From the NCBI RefSeq assembly GCF_014897585.1, contig NZ_JABUXW010000013.1, positions 62,001 through 126,000 on the forward strand: 64,000 nt of DNA, in the 5' to 3' direction. Position 1 is the first letter of the stretch, and the number at the start of each line of letters is the position of its first letter. The stretch is from Brachybacterium tyrofermentans (GTDB taxonomy: Bacteria > Actinomycetota > Actinomycetes > Actinomycetales > Dermabacteraceae). Shown here piece by piece: positions 11,768 through 20,036 of the stretch. The notes below the pieces were generated by a model. That model did no database searches, was not told the DNA's origin, and worked only from the letters and a program-made list of their open reading frames with translations. The translations under genes were made by a program, and so were the position numbers.

Positions 11768-12066
11768 CAGGCCGTGCCCTGCTCGTCGATCCGTGCCAGC
11801 AGACGATCGATGTCGTCGTAGGTCACCTGGGGGTTGGTTCCCAGCAGCAGGGGCATCCCGGAGGCCTGGGGGATGCCGAGGGCGGCCGGGAGGTCGACGG
11901 TGCTGACGACGAGGTCGGCGTGGAAATCACGGGAGAGCAGGTCCATCACGGTGGCCTGCACGACATGGGCTTCGCGGTTGAGGGAGGCGAGGTGATCGCG
12001 CACCTGTTCCGCGACCAGTGCGGAGGTCGCGATCCCCGCGCCGCACACGATGGCGATGGTCAGCAT
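11767..12066 (-). CDS. Orphan PTS IIB-like protein (galactitol/ascorbate type)
   Basis: The 99-residue protein has the fold signature of PTS IIB subunits of the galactitol/ascorbate group. It starts with a hydrophobic strand and then [10 protein letters not shown], where the cysteine is the expected phosphorylation site; the middle contains DLVVSTVDL. An AGGAG ribosome-binding site lies 6 nt before the ATG. No IIA or IIC gene is in the window, and its stop overlaps the ispF start (TGATG), so it is co-translated with isoprenoid and isoleucine genes. It may be a stray transporter subunit or a phosphorylation-dependent regulator. Family is fairly clear, role unknown. Confidence 0.75.
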   Translation of the reverse strand: MLTIAIVCGAGIATSALVAEQVRDHLASLNREAHVVQATVMDLLSRDFHADLVVSTVDLPAALGIPQASGMPLLLGTNPQVTYDDIDRLLARIDEQGTA

Positions 12067-12204
12067 TCGGACTCCTGGAAGGTCGATGGTGGGAGGCGGT
12101 CACCGGCTCCGGGACGGACAGGAGCATAGGAGCGTGAGCGCACTCGGCAACAGTCGATTCTGTCACGAGTGGGCAGGGCGGCGCACGGGGGACTCCCAGA
12201 CGTC

Positions 12205-12210
12205 TACGAT
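12205..12210 (+). promoter_or_regulatory. -10 box of ispD (leaderless)
   Basis: TACGAT is followed by 6 nt and the GTG at 12217. This spacing decides the start codon, since an upstream ATG would lie before the promoter. Confidence 0.55.
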
Positions 12211-12216
12211 GCCTGC

Positions 12217-12972
12217 GTGACCCAGACCCGTCGACTCCGTGCTTCCCGCCGCCGTGGCCGCGCCGCAGGTGTGGTGCTGGCCGGCGGATCGGGGACCCGT
12301 GTGGGGGCCGGGATCAACAAGGCCTTCCTGCCTCTGGCAGGTCGCAGCATCGCCAGCTGGGGGATCAACACCCTCGGCACGGTCGAAGGGGTGGGCATCC
12401 TGGTCTTCGTCGTGCGCCCCGACGATCTCGAGCATGCGCGTTTCCTCGCCGGGCGTGAGACCGATCTCCCCCTCGAGATCATCACCGGCGGCGACACCCG
12501 GCAGGAGTCGGAGCTGCTGGCCCTGCGGCACCTGGCCGATCGTATCGACGCCGGGGTGATCGACACCGTGCTCATCCACGACGCCGCGCGCCCCCTGGTC
12601 TCCCACGGCCTGGCGGCCGCCGTGCTGCACGCCGCCCGCGAGACCGGGGGAGCGGTCCCGGGGATCCCGGCCACGGAGATCGCCCCGGTCGCGGAGTCGG
12701 GCGAGCTGGCCGCCAGCGGAGCACGCACGCTGGACACGCTGGTCAGGGTGCAGACCCCGCAGGGGTTCGACGCCGCGACCATCCTGGACGCCTACGAGGC
12801 CGCGGCCCGCGACGGATTCGTCGGCACCGACACCGCCTCGTGCGCCGAGGAGTACACGAGGATCCCGGTGACCTGGGTGCGCGGCGAGGAGACCAACTTC
12901 AAGATCACCTATGCACAGGATCTGCTCCTGGCCCAGGACGTGGTGACCGCGCTAGGTTTGAGGACAGGGTGA
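12217..12972 (+). CDS. ispD: 2-C-methyl-D-erythritol 4-phosphate cytidylyltransferase
   Basis: The 251-residue nucleotidyltransferase couples CTP to methylerythritol phosphate. It keeps the nucleotide-binding loop LAGGSGTRVGAG with a following Lys (NKAFLPLAG), HDAARPLVS for metal binding, the VQTPQGF motif and the C-terminal lysine region TNFKITYAQDL. The GTG at 12217 lies 6 nt after a TACGAT -10 box; an upstream ATG at 12169 would add 16 residues without homology. This is the better conserved of two IspD-like genes in the window and probably the working enzyme. A relative with another alcohol-phosphate substrate cannot be excluded. Confidence 0.85.
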   Translation: MTQTRRLRASRRRGRAAGVVLAGGSGTRVGAGINKAFLPLAGRSIASWGINTLGTVEGVGILVFVVRPDDLEHARFLAGRETDLPLEIITGGDTRQESELLALRHLADRIDAGVIDTVLIHDAARPLVSHGLAAAVLHAARETGGAVPGIPATEIAPVAESGELAASGARTLDTLVRVQTPQGFDAATILDAYEAAARDGFVGTDTASCAEEYTRIPVTWVRGEETNFKITYAQDLLLAQDVVTALGLRTG

Positions 12973-12979
12973 GGAGGAC

Positions 12980-13294
12980 ATGATGGCTGTCGAGGAGAGC
13001 TTCCTGCGGTGCACCGCCTGTGATCAGGAGGCGGAGCACGTGGTCGTGTATGCGGGGCGCTTCGTCTCGGAGATCCAGTGCACGGGCTGTGGCGCGGTGA
13101 CCCGTCTGGACGTCTCCGATGAGTACCTCCCGGATCTCCGCCAGCGGATCTCCAGCAAGCCCGGTCGGCTGATGCGCAGATTCCGACGGGACCCCGGCGA
13201 GCTCGCCACCAGCCTTCCGCAGCGGACGCTGTCGAAGCCCCTGCGGATGGTCGAGGAGTTCCGGACGGTCTGGCGCAGCCGTCGCGAGGACTGA
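12980..13294 (+). CDS. Small zinc-ribbon-like protein of unknown function
   Basis: The 104-residue protein starts 7 nt after the ispD stop behind GAGGAGG, so the two are probably co-transcribed. It has two CxxC pairs (CTAC at residues 11-14 and CTGC about 22 residues later), suggesting a treble-clef or zinc-ribbon knuckle in the first 40 residues. A basic, Arg-rich C-terminal half follows (RLMRRFRRD, SKPLRMVEEFRTVWRSRRED). The charge suggests nucleic-acid or ribosome contact, but I do not recognise the family. A second ATG one codon later could be used. Confidence 0.7.
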   Translation: MMAVEESFLRCTACDQEAEHVVVYAGRFVSEIQCTGCGAVTRLDVSDEYLPDLRQRISSKPGRLMRRFRRDPGELATSLPQRTLSKPLRMVEEFRTVWRSRRED

Positions 13295-13326
13295 GGCGAG
13301 GGAGTTCGGGGCTCGGGTCCGGCGGG

Positions 13327-14070
13327 TCAGGCCCGGCGGGCCAGGCCGTAACGGTGCGAGGTGTCCCGGGCCAGCCCGAGAGAGATCTGCGCCTGCCAGA
13401 GGCTGAGTCGATCCACCACGGCGAAACCCGCATGTGATCCGTGCACCGTGCGCACGGCGGCCCCGTTCTCGAGCGCCGCCAGGATCTCGTCGAAATGCCC
13501 AGAACTACCGTGGGCAGTGTCGCGGAGCGGCCTGGCCAGGGCGTCCTGGAGGATCTCGCGTCGCAGGAGCCGGGGGCTCTGCATGCCGACCACGGTGGAG
13601 CGATCGATGTTGCGCAGTCCGTCCGGGCGGGCATCCTTCACGGAGTCGGTCATCGCGACGACCGGGAGCACGGCATCGGTCTCCGCCTCGAGTGCGGAGA
13701 GGACTTCGGAGATGGTGGAGGCCGGGGTGAGGGCGCGCTCGGCGTCGTGGAGGAGCAGGAGCTCATCGTCCGTCGCGCCCAGGGCGGCCGTCAGCGCCTC
13801 GCGGCGATCCGCCGAGCTGCCGATCACCTGACACCGATCGCCCAGGACGGTGCGCAGCGTGGCGACCGCATCGTGGGGGGCGACGACGACCGCGCTCGGC
13901 AGGCCGACCTCGTCCAGGGTGCCGAGCAGGCGCTCGATGAGTCGCGAACCGCCGAGCGTCTCCAGGCACGGGAGGGTGGTCCCGTGGGAGACGCCCGGCG
14001 CGGGCGGCGCAAGGGCGAGGACGACCGGTCGCACGGAGGCGACGGTCGGTCGAGCCGAGGAAGCGGTCAT
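13327..14070 (-). CDS. Degenerate IspD-like protein at the carD locus
   Basis: The 247-residue protein has the overall order of an IspD nucleotidyltransferase. The N-terminal glycine-rich loop with its Arg and Lys is gone (the segment reads LALAPPAPGVSHG), HDAARP has become HDAERAL, and the TQTPQ motif reads GMQSPRLL. It follows carD with a 14-bp gap, the position held by true ispD in mycobacteria. The catalytic role has therefore probably been lost or changed, while a better conserved ispD lies about 350 bp away on the other strand. It could be a regulatory or scaffolding remnant. Confidence 0.7.
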   Translation of the reverse strand: MTASSARPTVASVRPVVLALAPPAPGVSHGTTLPCLETLGGSRLIERLLGTLDEVGLPSAVVVAPHDAVATLRTVLGDRCQVIGSSADRREALTAALGATDDELLLLHDAERALTPASTISEVLSALEAETDAVLPVVAMTDSVKDARPDGLRNIDRSTVVGMQSPRLLRREILQDALARPLRDTAHGSSGHFDEILAALENGAAVRTVHGSHAGFAVVDRLSLWQAQISLGLARDTSHRYGLARRA

Positions 14071-14084
14071 GTCTCGTCCGTGCG

Positions 14085-14567
14085 TCAGGACGCGAGGACC
14101 TCGTCGAGGATCGACTCGGCGTTGACCTCGTCGGTCTTCTCCGCGAGCGCGAGCTCGGAGACCAGGATCTGGCGCGCCTTCGCGAGCATGCGCTTCTCCC
14201 CGGCCGAGAGGCCGCGGTCCTGGTCCCGTCGCCAGAGGTCGCGGACGACCTCGGCGACCTTCTTGACGTCACCGGAGGCGAGCTTCTCGACGTTGGCCTT
14301 GTAGCGGCGCGACCAGTTGGTGGGCTCTTCGGTGTAGGGCAGGCGCAGCACCTCGAAGACCTCCTCGAGGCCCTCCTTGTCCACCACGTCCCGCACGCCG
14401 ACGAGGTCGACGTTGTCGGCGGGGACCTCGATGGTCAGATCACCTTGGGCGACCTTCAGCTTGAGGTAGGTGCGGTCCTCGCCCTTGATGGTGCGGGTCT
14501 TGACCTCTTCGATGAGTGCGGCCCCATGGTGCGGGTAGACGACTGTCTCGCCGACGGCAAAATTCAT
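14085..14567 (-). CDS. carD: CarD family RNA polymerase-binding transcription regulator
   Basis: The 160-residue protein binds the RNA polymerase beta subunit and stabilises open complexes at many promoters, including rRNA promoters. The N-terminal Tudor-like RID domain starts [22 protein letters not shown]. The C-terminal helical DNA-contacting domain contains [17 protein letters not shown] and the conserved Trp-containing helix VVRDLWRRD. An AAGGGG ribosome-binding site precedes the ATG. The gene heads an operon with the degenerate ispD-like gene and is divergent from an LpqE-like lipoprotein, the same neighbourhood as in Mycobacterium tuberculosis. Confidence 0.95.
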   Translation of the reverse strand: MNFAVGETVVYPHHGAALIEEVKTRTIKGEDRTYLKLKVAQGDLTIEVPADNVDLVGVRDVVDKEGLEEVFEVLRLPYTEEPTNWSRRYKANVEKLASGDVKKVAEVVRDLWRRDQDRGLSAGEKRMLAKARQILVSELALAEKTDEVNAESILDEVLAS

Positions 14568-14867
14568 GTGGTGGGTCCCCTTTCCGCCGAGCAGTCTAGC
14601 ATCGCTGGGCCATGATAGGATCCGCGATCTTTTGTGAATCTGCAGTTCACGGCCGGTTCAACGGGGCACGGTAGGGGATCGGGGCGCCGCATGCGCCGCA
14701 CCTGCGAGCGGACATCGCTCCTGCGTCGTGCAGGCGGTCACCGCCGTGACGCGATCGGTGCCCGCGCCCCTGCCGGGCGGACGGGATCCGTGCTCGCGGT
14801 GAGGTAACCTATCAGGGCTGTCCCAGAACTTTCCGCCGTCCTCAGCGGCATCGAACAGGAGTCCTCC
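14568..14867. promoter_or_regulatory. Divergent promoter region of carD and the lipoprotein gene
   Basis: This 300-bp gap holds no gene I can support. On the minus strand a TAGACT -10-like box lies about 30 bp upstream of the carD start. On the plus strand TAACCT at about 14806 is a candidate -10 for the lipoprotein gene, giving a leader of about 50 nt with a GGAG-type ribosome-binding site. Confidence 0.45.
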
Positions 14868-15359
14868 GTGCGCCGTCCTCGCCGTCTTGTGCTCTCCGCA
14901 GCCGCCTTGGGCTTCGCCCTCGCCGCGTCCGGCTGCTCGGTCTTCAGCCCGGTGCAGACGCACGACTTCTACGAGGCCGCCGACGGCACCAACGCGAACC
15001 TCGAGCAGTCCGGCGCGCTCTACGCCGGCATGCGCAATTCCCTCATCGTGGTGGGCGCGGACGGATCCGCAACCTTCTACGGGACGGCCGTGAACTACTC
15101 CGACGAGACGATCTCGATCGACCTCGAGGCATCCGCCGAGGAGTCCGTCGTCTTCTCGACCAGCGTCTCCGTCCCCGCGCACGAGACGGTGGCGCTCGGC
15201 CCCGACGAGGGTCAGCAGCAGGTTCCGCTCGAGCAGCTCCCGGTCGAGCCTGGCGCCCTCATCGACCTCGACGTCTCCGCCGGCGGCGAGAGCACGGCGA
15301 TCACGGTCCCCGTCCTCGAAGGTTCCGTGGGGCATCTGAGCGAGTCCGCCCAGGGCTGA
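14868..15359 (+). CDS. LpqE-like lipoprotein
   Basis: The 163-residue exported lipoprotein has a GTG start behind AGGAG, a charged RRPRR N-terminus, a hydrophobic core and a lipobox LAASGC with the lipid-anchored cysteine at residue 23. The mature part is acidic and beta-rich (SATFYGTAVNYSDETISI, VSVPAHETVALGP), resembling copper-chaperone-like or Ig-like folds. No catalytic motif is visible. Its place opposite carD is that of lpqE in mycobacteria, so homology is likely, but function is unknown. It ends at a strong terminator. Confidence 0.78.
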   Translation: MRRPRRLVLSAAALGFALAASGCSVFSPVQTHDFYEAADGTNANLEQSGALYAGMRNSLIVVGADGSATFYGTAVNYSDETISIDLEASAEESVVFSTSVSVPAHETVALGPDEGQQQVPLEQLPVEPGALIDLDVSAGGESTAITVPVLEGSVGHLSESAQG

Positions 15360-15396
15360 GAGCCCTCATCAGCACCTCACGACCAGCACGTCATGA

Positions 15397-15429
15397 CGAA
15401 CGCCCCGCAGCCAGGCTGCGGGGCGTTCG
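15397..15429. terminator. Bidirectional terminator between the lipoprotein gene and regX3
   Basis: A 15-bp perfect GC-rich stem with a 3-nt loop lies between convergent genes. Confidence 0.85.
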
Positions 15430-15454
15430 TCGTCGTGCGGCGATCATCGGCAGA

Positions 15455-16156
15455 TCAGCTGCCGGAACCGCCCGTGGACTCGAACTTGTAGCCGAGGCCG
15501 CGCACGGTGACCAGCTGTACGGGGTTCTTCGGGTCGTCCTCGATCTTGGCGCGCAGGCGCTTGACGTGGACGTCGAGCGTCTTGGTGTCGCCCACATAGT
15601 TCGCCCCCCACACCCGATCGATGAGCTGGCCGCGCGTGAGCACACGGTCGACGTTGCGCAGCAGGATCTCCAGCAGCTCGAACTCCTTGAGCGGGAGGGC
15701 GACGTCCTGGCCGCGGACCTGCACGACATGGCGCTCCACATCCATCATGAGATGGCCGGCCTGCAGGGTCGCGTCCTCGTCGGCCTCCGCCGATTCCTGC
15801 CCACGACGGAGCACCGCCTTGATCCGGGCGAGCAGCTCGCGGGAGGAGTAGGGCTTGGTGACGTAGTCGTCGGCACCCAGCTCGAGGCCCAGCACCTTGT
15901 CGAACTCGTCGTCCTTCGCGGTGAGCATGATGACCGGCACGCTCGAGGTGCGACGGATCTCCCGGCACACCTCGGTGCCGCTCATCCCGGGCAGCATGAG
16001 ATCCAGGAGCACCAGGTCCGCGCCATGGGTGGCGAAGATCCGCAGACCGTCCGTGCCGTTGTCCGCTACGGCGATCTCGTAGCCCTCCTTGCGGAGCGAG
16101 TAGGACAGCGGATCGGAGAACGACTCCTCGTCCTCCACGATCAGGATGCGCGTCAT
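15455..16156 (-). CDS. regX3: Response regulator RegX3 (phosphate starvation)
   Basis: The 233-residue OmpR/PhoB-type regulator has a receiver domain (residues 1-118) with the acidic pocket IVEDEE, the phospho-acceptor Asp in LVLLDLMLPG near residue 52, and the switch Lys in DDYVTKPYS. A C-terminal winged helix ends in VRGLGYKFE. It starts one base after the senX3 stop codon, so the pair is coupled. ATG 16156 was chosen because homology starts there; the upstream in-frame codons overlap senX3. It pairs with SenX3 to control phosphate-responsive genes, plausibly including phoU through the direct repeats upstream of senX3 and phoU. Confidence 0.93.
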   Translation of the reverse strand: MTRILIVEDEESFSDPLSYSLRKEGYEIAVADNGTDGLRIFATHGADLVLLDLMLPGMSGTEVCREIRRTSSVPVIMLTAKDDEFDKVLGLELGADDYVTKPYSSRELLARIKAVLRRGQESAEADEDATLQAGHLMMDVERHVVQVRGQDVALPLKEFELLEILLRNVDRVLTRGQLIDRVWGANYVGDTKTLDVHVKRLRAKIEDDPKNPVQLVTVRGLGYKFESTGGSGS

Positions 16157-16157
16157 A

Positions 16158-17468
16158 TCAGGTTCCCTTTCCCGACCGGTGGTCGTTCGCCACGGTCCGT
16201 GAGATCGTTCCGGGCCCGGTGGGCCCTGCAGTGCCGGCGGCCGACGAGATGCGGCCCGGCCCGGCGGATGTCGTCGAGCCCGTGCGCTCCGGGGCATGGG
16301 GCGCCGGTGCGGAGATCGTCTCGGTCTCGCCCATCTCCGGCAGGCGGAGCGTGAAGGTGGACCCCTGTCCCCGCATCGACCAGGCCGTGACCTCGCCGCC
16401 GTGATCGGTGGCGATGTGCTTCACGATCGCGAGCCCCAGGCCGGAGCCGCCGGTGCTGCGCGATCTCGCCCGGTCCACGCGGAAGAACCGCTCGAAGACA
16501 CGCTCCAGGTTCTCCTTCGAGATCCCGATGCCCTGGTCCTTCACGGACATCTCGATCATGCCACCGTCACGCCGCACCGAGACGCCGATACGGGTCTTCG
16601 GGTCGGAATAGGAGATCGCGTTGGAGATCAGGTTCGACAGCGCCGTGGTCAGCATCGAGGACGATCCGAAGACCTGCAGCCCGGTCGACCCGCCCACGGC
16701 GACCTCGATCTCCGAGCCGAGCGCGACATTGCGGTTCAGGGCCACGGCGTCGTCGACGACGTCGTCGATCTCCACCGGCTCGGCGTCGGGCAGCGAGGAG
16801 TTCCCCTGCACCCGGGAGAGCTCGATGATCTCCTTGACCAGATGCGAGAGCCGACGGGACTCGCTCTGCATGCGCCCCGCGAAGCGGCGCACCGCATCGG
16901 GATCCTCGGCCGCATCCTCCATGGTCTCGGACAGCAGCGTGATCGCCCCGACCGGGGTCTTGAGCTCGTGGGACACGTTGGCGACGAAGTCCCGCCGGGT
17001 CTCCTCGACCCGTACCGCGCGGGTGAGGTCATCGGCCAGGAGCAGGGCACCGTGCTCGCCGAGGGCCCCGATGCGCACGTCGATCACGGCATCGGTGTCG
17101 GAGGCGGCCTGGCTCGAGCGCCGCAGGGTCAGCCGCTCGTCGCGGAAGCCGCCGTTGCGGCCGACGTCCGCCGCGAGATCCAGGAGCTCGGTGTTCGCCA
17201 GGCGCGGGTAGTCGCCCTCGGCGGCCCGCACGATGCCGTAGGAGTAGGCGAGAGGGGAGGCACGCAGCACGTCGCCGCTCGCGTCGAGCACCACGTACGC
17301 CGACGACAGGATCGCCAGCACCTCGGCGGTGGCCTCGGGGACGCCCTGCTGCGTCGCCACGGGCGCGGCCGTGCGGCGACGGTCGGACCGCAGGAACGCG
17401 AGCGTCGCGGCGCATCCGATCACGAGTCCGATCGCGCCGGCGAGCAGGAGGAGAGCAGTCAGGGGCAC
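16158..17468 (-). CDS. senX3: Sensor histidine kinase SenX3
   Basis: The 436-residue membrane kinase has one N-terminal transmembrane helix (residues 3-26), a PAS-like sensor segment, the H-box FVANVSHELKTPVGAI with phospho-accepting His near residue 166, the N-box NLISNAISYSD, the G-boxes DQGIGIS and GSGLGLAIVKH, and a Pro/Gly/Thr-rich tail not needed for catalysis. It phosphorylates RegX3 when phosphate is scarce. The GTG start lies 6 nt after a TAGGCT -10 box, so the message is probably leaderless. It is divergent from phoU. Confidence 0.93.
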   Translation of the reverse strand: MPLTALLLLAGAIGLVIGCAATLAFLRSDRRRTAAPVATQQGVPEATAEVLAILSSAYVVLDASGDVLRASPLAYSYGIVRAAEGDYPRLANTELLDLAADVGRNGGFRDERLTLRRSSQAASDTDAVIDVRIGALGEHGALLLADDLTRAVRVEETRRDFVANVSHELKTPVGAITLLSETMEDAAEDPDAVRRFAGRMQSESRRLSHLVKEIIELSRVQGNSSLPDAEPVEIDDVVDDAVALNRNVALGSEIEVAVGGSTGLQVFGSSSMLTTALSNLISNAISYSDPKTRIGVSVRRDGGMIEMSVKDQGIGISKENLERVFERFFRVDRARSRSTGGSGLGLAIVKHIATDHGGEVTAWSMRGQGSTFTLRLPEMGETETISAPAPHAPERTGSTTSAGPGRISSAAGTAGPTGPGTISRTVANDHRSGKGT

Positions 17469-17474
17469 AGGGAC

Positions 17475-17480
17475 AGCCTA
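17475..17480 (-). promoter_or_regulatory. -10 box of senX3 (leaderless)
   Basis: TAGGCT on the minus strand ends 6 nt before the senX3 GTG start. Confidence 0.5.
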
Positions 17481-17540
17481 GGCCTCCGGCGTCGCCGGTC
17501 CGGTCCGACGCCAGGGGCTGGAGCATCTCGGCAGGCAGGA

Positions 17541-17588
17541 GTTCATGGCGGTGTCGCCGGAAGTTCACCGTCCGGCGGGCGCAGTTCA
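17541..17588. promoter_or_regulatory. PHO-box-like direct repeats between senX3 and phoU
   Basis: Three GTTCA elements occur at 17541, 17563 and 17584, spaced 22 and 21 bp, each followed by a C/T-rich or G/C-rich segment (GTTCATGGCGG, GTTCACCGTCC, GTTCATCCGGG). Direct GTTCACC-type repeats with 11-bp phasing are the known binding pattern of PhoP/RegX3 regulators in actinobacteria. Autoregulation of senX3-regX3 and control of phoU are inferred. Confidence 0.65.
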
Positions 17589-17643
17589 TCCGGGATTGCG
17601 ATACTCGGGGAGAACACCCCCGTCGGATTGAGGAGCACCACCC

Positions 17644-18318
17644 ATGCGCGAGGCGTATCAGAGCGACCTGCGGCATATCGTCGACGACCTGCTCGACATG
17701 GCCGATCTCGTCGGGACCGCCCTGGAGGCGGCGACGACCTCTCTCCTCGAGGGCGATCTCGGCCTCGCGGAGCGCGTCATCGCCGCGGACCCGCACATCG
17801 ACGAGCGGCAGGTCGAGCTCGACTCCAAGGCCGTCGAGCTGCTCGCCCGCCAGGCACCGGTCGCCGGCGACCTCCGGCTGCTCGTCGCGGCCCTGCGCAT
17901 GAGCTCCTCGCTCGAGCGCATGGGCGACCTGTGCGCCCATGTGGCGCTGGTCGCCCGCCGCAGCCATCCGGAGCTCGCCGTCCCCGCGCAGCATCGCGAG
18001 CAGATCGCGCGGATGTCCGAGCTGGGCCGGGCCGCGCTGCGCGAGGCCTCCCAGGTCATCGCCGATCGTGATCTCGCCCTGGCCGCCCAGGTGGAGAAGG
18101 ACGACGAGGAGCTCGATGACCTGATGCTCGAGGTCTCCCGCGAGATCTCCCGCGGAGAGGGCTACACCAACGGCCAGGTCGTGGACCTCACCCTGCTGAT
18201 CCGCTTCTACGAGCGGATCGGCGACCACGCCGTGTCCCTCGTGCGCCGGGTCGGCTTCCTGGTCACCGGCGACTCGCTGGACACGCTCAACGAACGCGTC
18301 GACGTCAGCGAGTTCTGA
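17644..18318 (+). CDS. phoU: Phosphate transport regulator PhoU
   Basis: The 224-residue protein is two PhoU three-helix repeats. The metal-binding signatures are visible in each half (SSLERMGDLCAHVA and RFYERIGDHAVSLVRR, both E/DxxxD type). PhoU links the phosphate transporter to the sensor kinase and restrains its signalling when phosphate is plentiful. A GAGGAG ribosome-binding site precedes the ATG. Divergent placement from senX3 over PHO-box-like repeats supports membership in the same regulon. Confidence 0.94.
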   Translation: MREAYQSDLRHIVDDLLDMADLVGTALEAATTSLLEGDLGLAERVIAADPHIDERQVELDSKAVELLARQAPVAGDLRLLVAALRMSSSLERMGDLCAHVALVARRSHPELAVPAQHREQIARMSELGRAALREASQVIADRDLALAAQVEKDDEELDDLMLEVSREISRGEGYTNGQVVDLTLLIRFYERIGDHAVSLVRRVGFLVTGDSLDTLNERVDVSEF

Positions 18319-18471
18319 GCGCTCGCTCGCGGACCCACGGTCTCGGAGTCCCGCAGTCCCACGATCTCGCCGCCCCGTCGCCCCGTCGCCCCGCAGTCCC
18401 GTCGCCCCGCCGCACGGGCACCCAGGGCGCACAGGGACGCAGAGCCGTCAAGGCGTGCACGGGCACAGCAG

Positions 18472-18507
18472 AGAAGGCCTCTCGCGGAAATCCGCGAGAG
18501 GCCTTCT
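18472..18507. terminator. Bidirectional terminator between phoU and the DUF4235 gene
   Basis: A 16-17 bp perfect stem with an AAAT loop lies between convergent genes. About 100 bp upstream of it is a C-rich stretch of repeated GTCGCCCC units (18373-18412). Confidence 0.85.
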
Positions 18508-18525
18508 GCGTGCGCCGAGGCTGGG

Positions 18526-18891
18526 TCAGCCGCGGTTGCTGCGCGGTCGGCGCGAGACGACGCGCTCGGCCCCCGTCTGGGCTCCGCGCTTGGCCATCAT
18601 CTTCAGGCCCTGCAGGAGCACGCCGGAGACCGTGGCCCACAGCAGCATCTTCCAGATCGGCTGGTCGTCGGCGGGGTCCTTGATCGCGTCGATCTCCGCC
18701 TTCGACTGCCCCTCCTTCTTGGCCTGCTTGCGACGCTTCTGGGCGTCCTTCTGCGCGGCCTTGGTCGCCTTGACGGTCGGGGCGTCCTCGCCGAACACGG
18801 CGCCCCAGCCGGCGGCGGCAGCCTTGTTGCCGATGATGGAGGCGACGATTCCGGCGATCGGCACGACGATCTTGACGAGTGGATTGGCCAC
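18526..18891 (-). CDS. DUF4235 family small membrane protein
   Basis: The 121-residue protein starts at GTG 18891 behind GGAGGAA; longer in-frame versions overlap the neighbouring gene region. Two hydrophobic segments (IVVPIAGIVASIIG near the N-terminus and MLLWATVSGVLLQGL near the C-terminus) flank a highly charged Lys/Gln/Ala helix (KATKAAQKDAQKRRKQAKK). This is the layout of DUF4235 proteins of actinobacteria, whose function is unknown. It lies 49 bp downstream of an LCP gene on the same strand and may be co-transcribed. Confidence 0.75.
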   Translation of the reverse strand: MANPLVKIVVPIAGIVASIIGNKAAAAGWGAVFGEDAPTVKATKAAQKDAQKRRKQAKKEGQSKAEIDAIKDPADDQPIWKMLLWATVSGVLLQGLKMMAKRGAQTGAERVVSRRPRSNRG

Positions 18892-18940
18892 GAGGTTCCT
18901 CCAGGCAGTGGGTGATGCGGCGGACTGGGTGGGACCCGGG

Positions 18941-19984
18941 TCAGTAGGCCCCTGCGTACTGAGCGTAATAGGTTCCCATGCCATCCGTGCGCAGGGCGTC
19001 GCGCAGGATGTCCATCCCCTCCTCGTCGGTGCCCACGACGCTCGCGCCACCGCTGGTGGTGGTCGGCCCGGAATGGGGGACCGAGAGGTAGTAGATGTCG
19101 CTGTTTCGCACCGAGCGCATCGAGAGCCCGAGCTGGACCATCGCAGTACCGCTGAGGCCTTCGTCGGTGGTGAGGTAGGGGGAGATCGACTCGACCGTGC
19201 TGGCGAGCTTCCCCGGGTCGCTGAGGGTGTCCGCGCTGATCAGCTTGGCCGCGATCCCGCCCAGCACGGCCTGCTGGTTCCGGTTGCGCTGGAAGTCGCC
19301 GTCGGAGAACTGCTTGCGCTCGCGCACGAAGGTCAGCGCCTCCTCGCCGTTCAGGGTCTGGACGCCTTTGGTGAACTGGTGGCCGCCGGCCTCGAAGTCC
19401 TGGGGGATCTTCACGTCGATCCCACCGAGAGTGTCGACCAGTCCCTGGATGCCTTCGAAGTCGATGAGGGCCACATGGTCGATGGGGACGCCGACGTAGT
19501 TCTCGACCGTCGTCACCGCGAGGCCCACCCCGCCGAAGGCGAGGGCGGCATTGATGCGGTCCTTGCCGTGGCCGGGGATCTCGACGTAGAGGTCGCGCGG
19601 GAAGGAGGTGACGTAGACCTCCTTGTTGTCATCGGAGACGTGGACCAGCATCATCACGTCCGAGCGCTGACCGCTGACGCCCTGCGACTTCGCGTCCTCG
19701 GCAGATCGCTTGTCCGAGCCGAGCAGCAGGAAGTTGCGGCCCGCTCCGGCCTCGGGGCGCTCGCCGTCGGAGGCGCCGCGGGTGATCTGCACGACCGTGC
19801 GCTTCTCGTAGGAGTCGTTGATCCCGCGCAGGTAGTTCGCGACCACAAGGCCGACGCCGAGCACCAGGACGGCGACGAGTCCGAGAGCGATCAGGGCCAT
19901 GCGGCGCCCGCGCCGCTGGCTGGGGTCAGGCTGGTCGTCATCCTCCCAGTCGGAGGGCAGTTCGACGTCGTCCGGGGCATTCAT
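18941..19984 (-). CDS. LytR-CpsA-Psr family glycopolymer transferase
   Basis: The 347-residue protein has a short acidic cytoplasmic N-terminus, one transmembrane helix (MALIALGLVAVLVLGVGLVV, about residues 29-50) and an extracellular LCP domain. Markers are NFLLLGSDKR, the acidic/Arg pocket QRSDVMMLVHV, FPRDLYVEIPG, RINAALAFGG and the C-terminal RERKQFSDGDFQRNRNQQ. It probably transfers polyprenyl-linked glycopolymers to peptidoglycan. Unlike the large LCP protein earlier in the window it has the normal family length, so the two are probably not redundant in regulation. Confidence 0.9.
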   Translation of the reverse strand: MNAPDDVELPSDWEDDDQPDPSQRRGRRMALIALGLVAVLVLGVGLVVANYLRGINDSYEKRTVVQITRGASDGERPEAGAGRNFLLLGSDKRSAEDAKSQGVSGQRSDVMMLVHVSDDNKEVYVTSFPRDLYVEIPGHGKDRINAALAFGGVGLAVTTVENYVGVPIDHVALIDFEGIQGLVDTLGGIDVKIPQDFEAGGHQFTKGVQTLNGEEALTFVRERKQFSDGDFQRNRNQQAVLGGIAAKLISADTLSDPGKLASTVESISPYLTTDEGLSGTAMVQLGLSMRSVRNSDIYYLSVPHSGPTTTSGGASVVGTDEEGMDILRDALRTDGMGTYYAQYAGAY

Positions 19985-20036
19985 ACGAGCTCGCTCTCAA
20001 ACAGGCGTCACGGGTCGCGACGGAGGTCCTGAGGGT

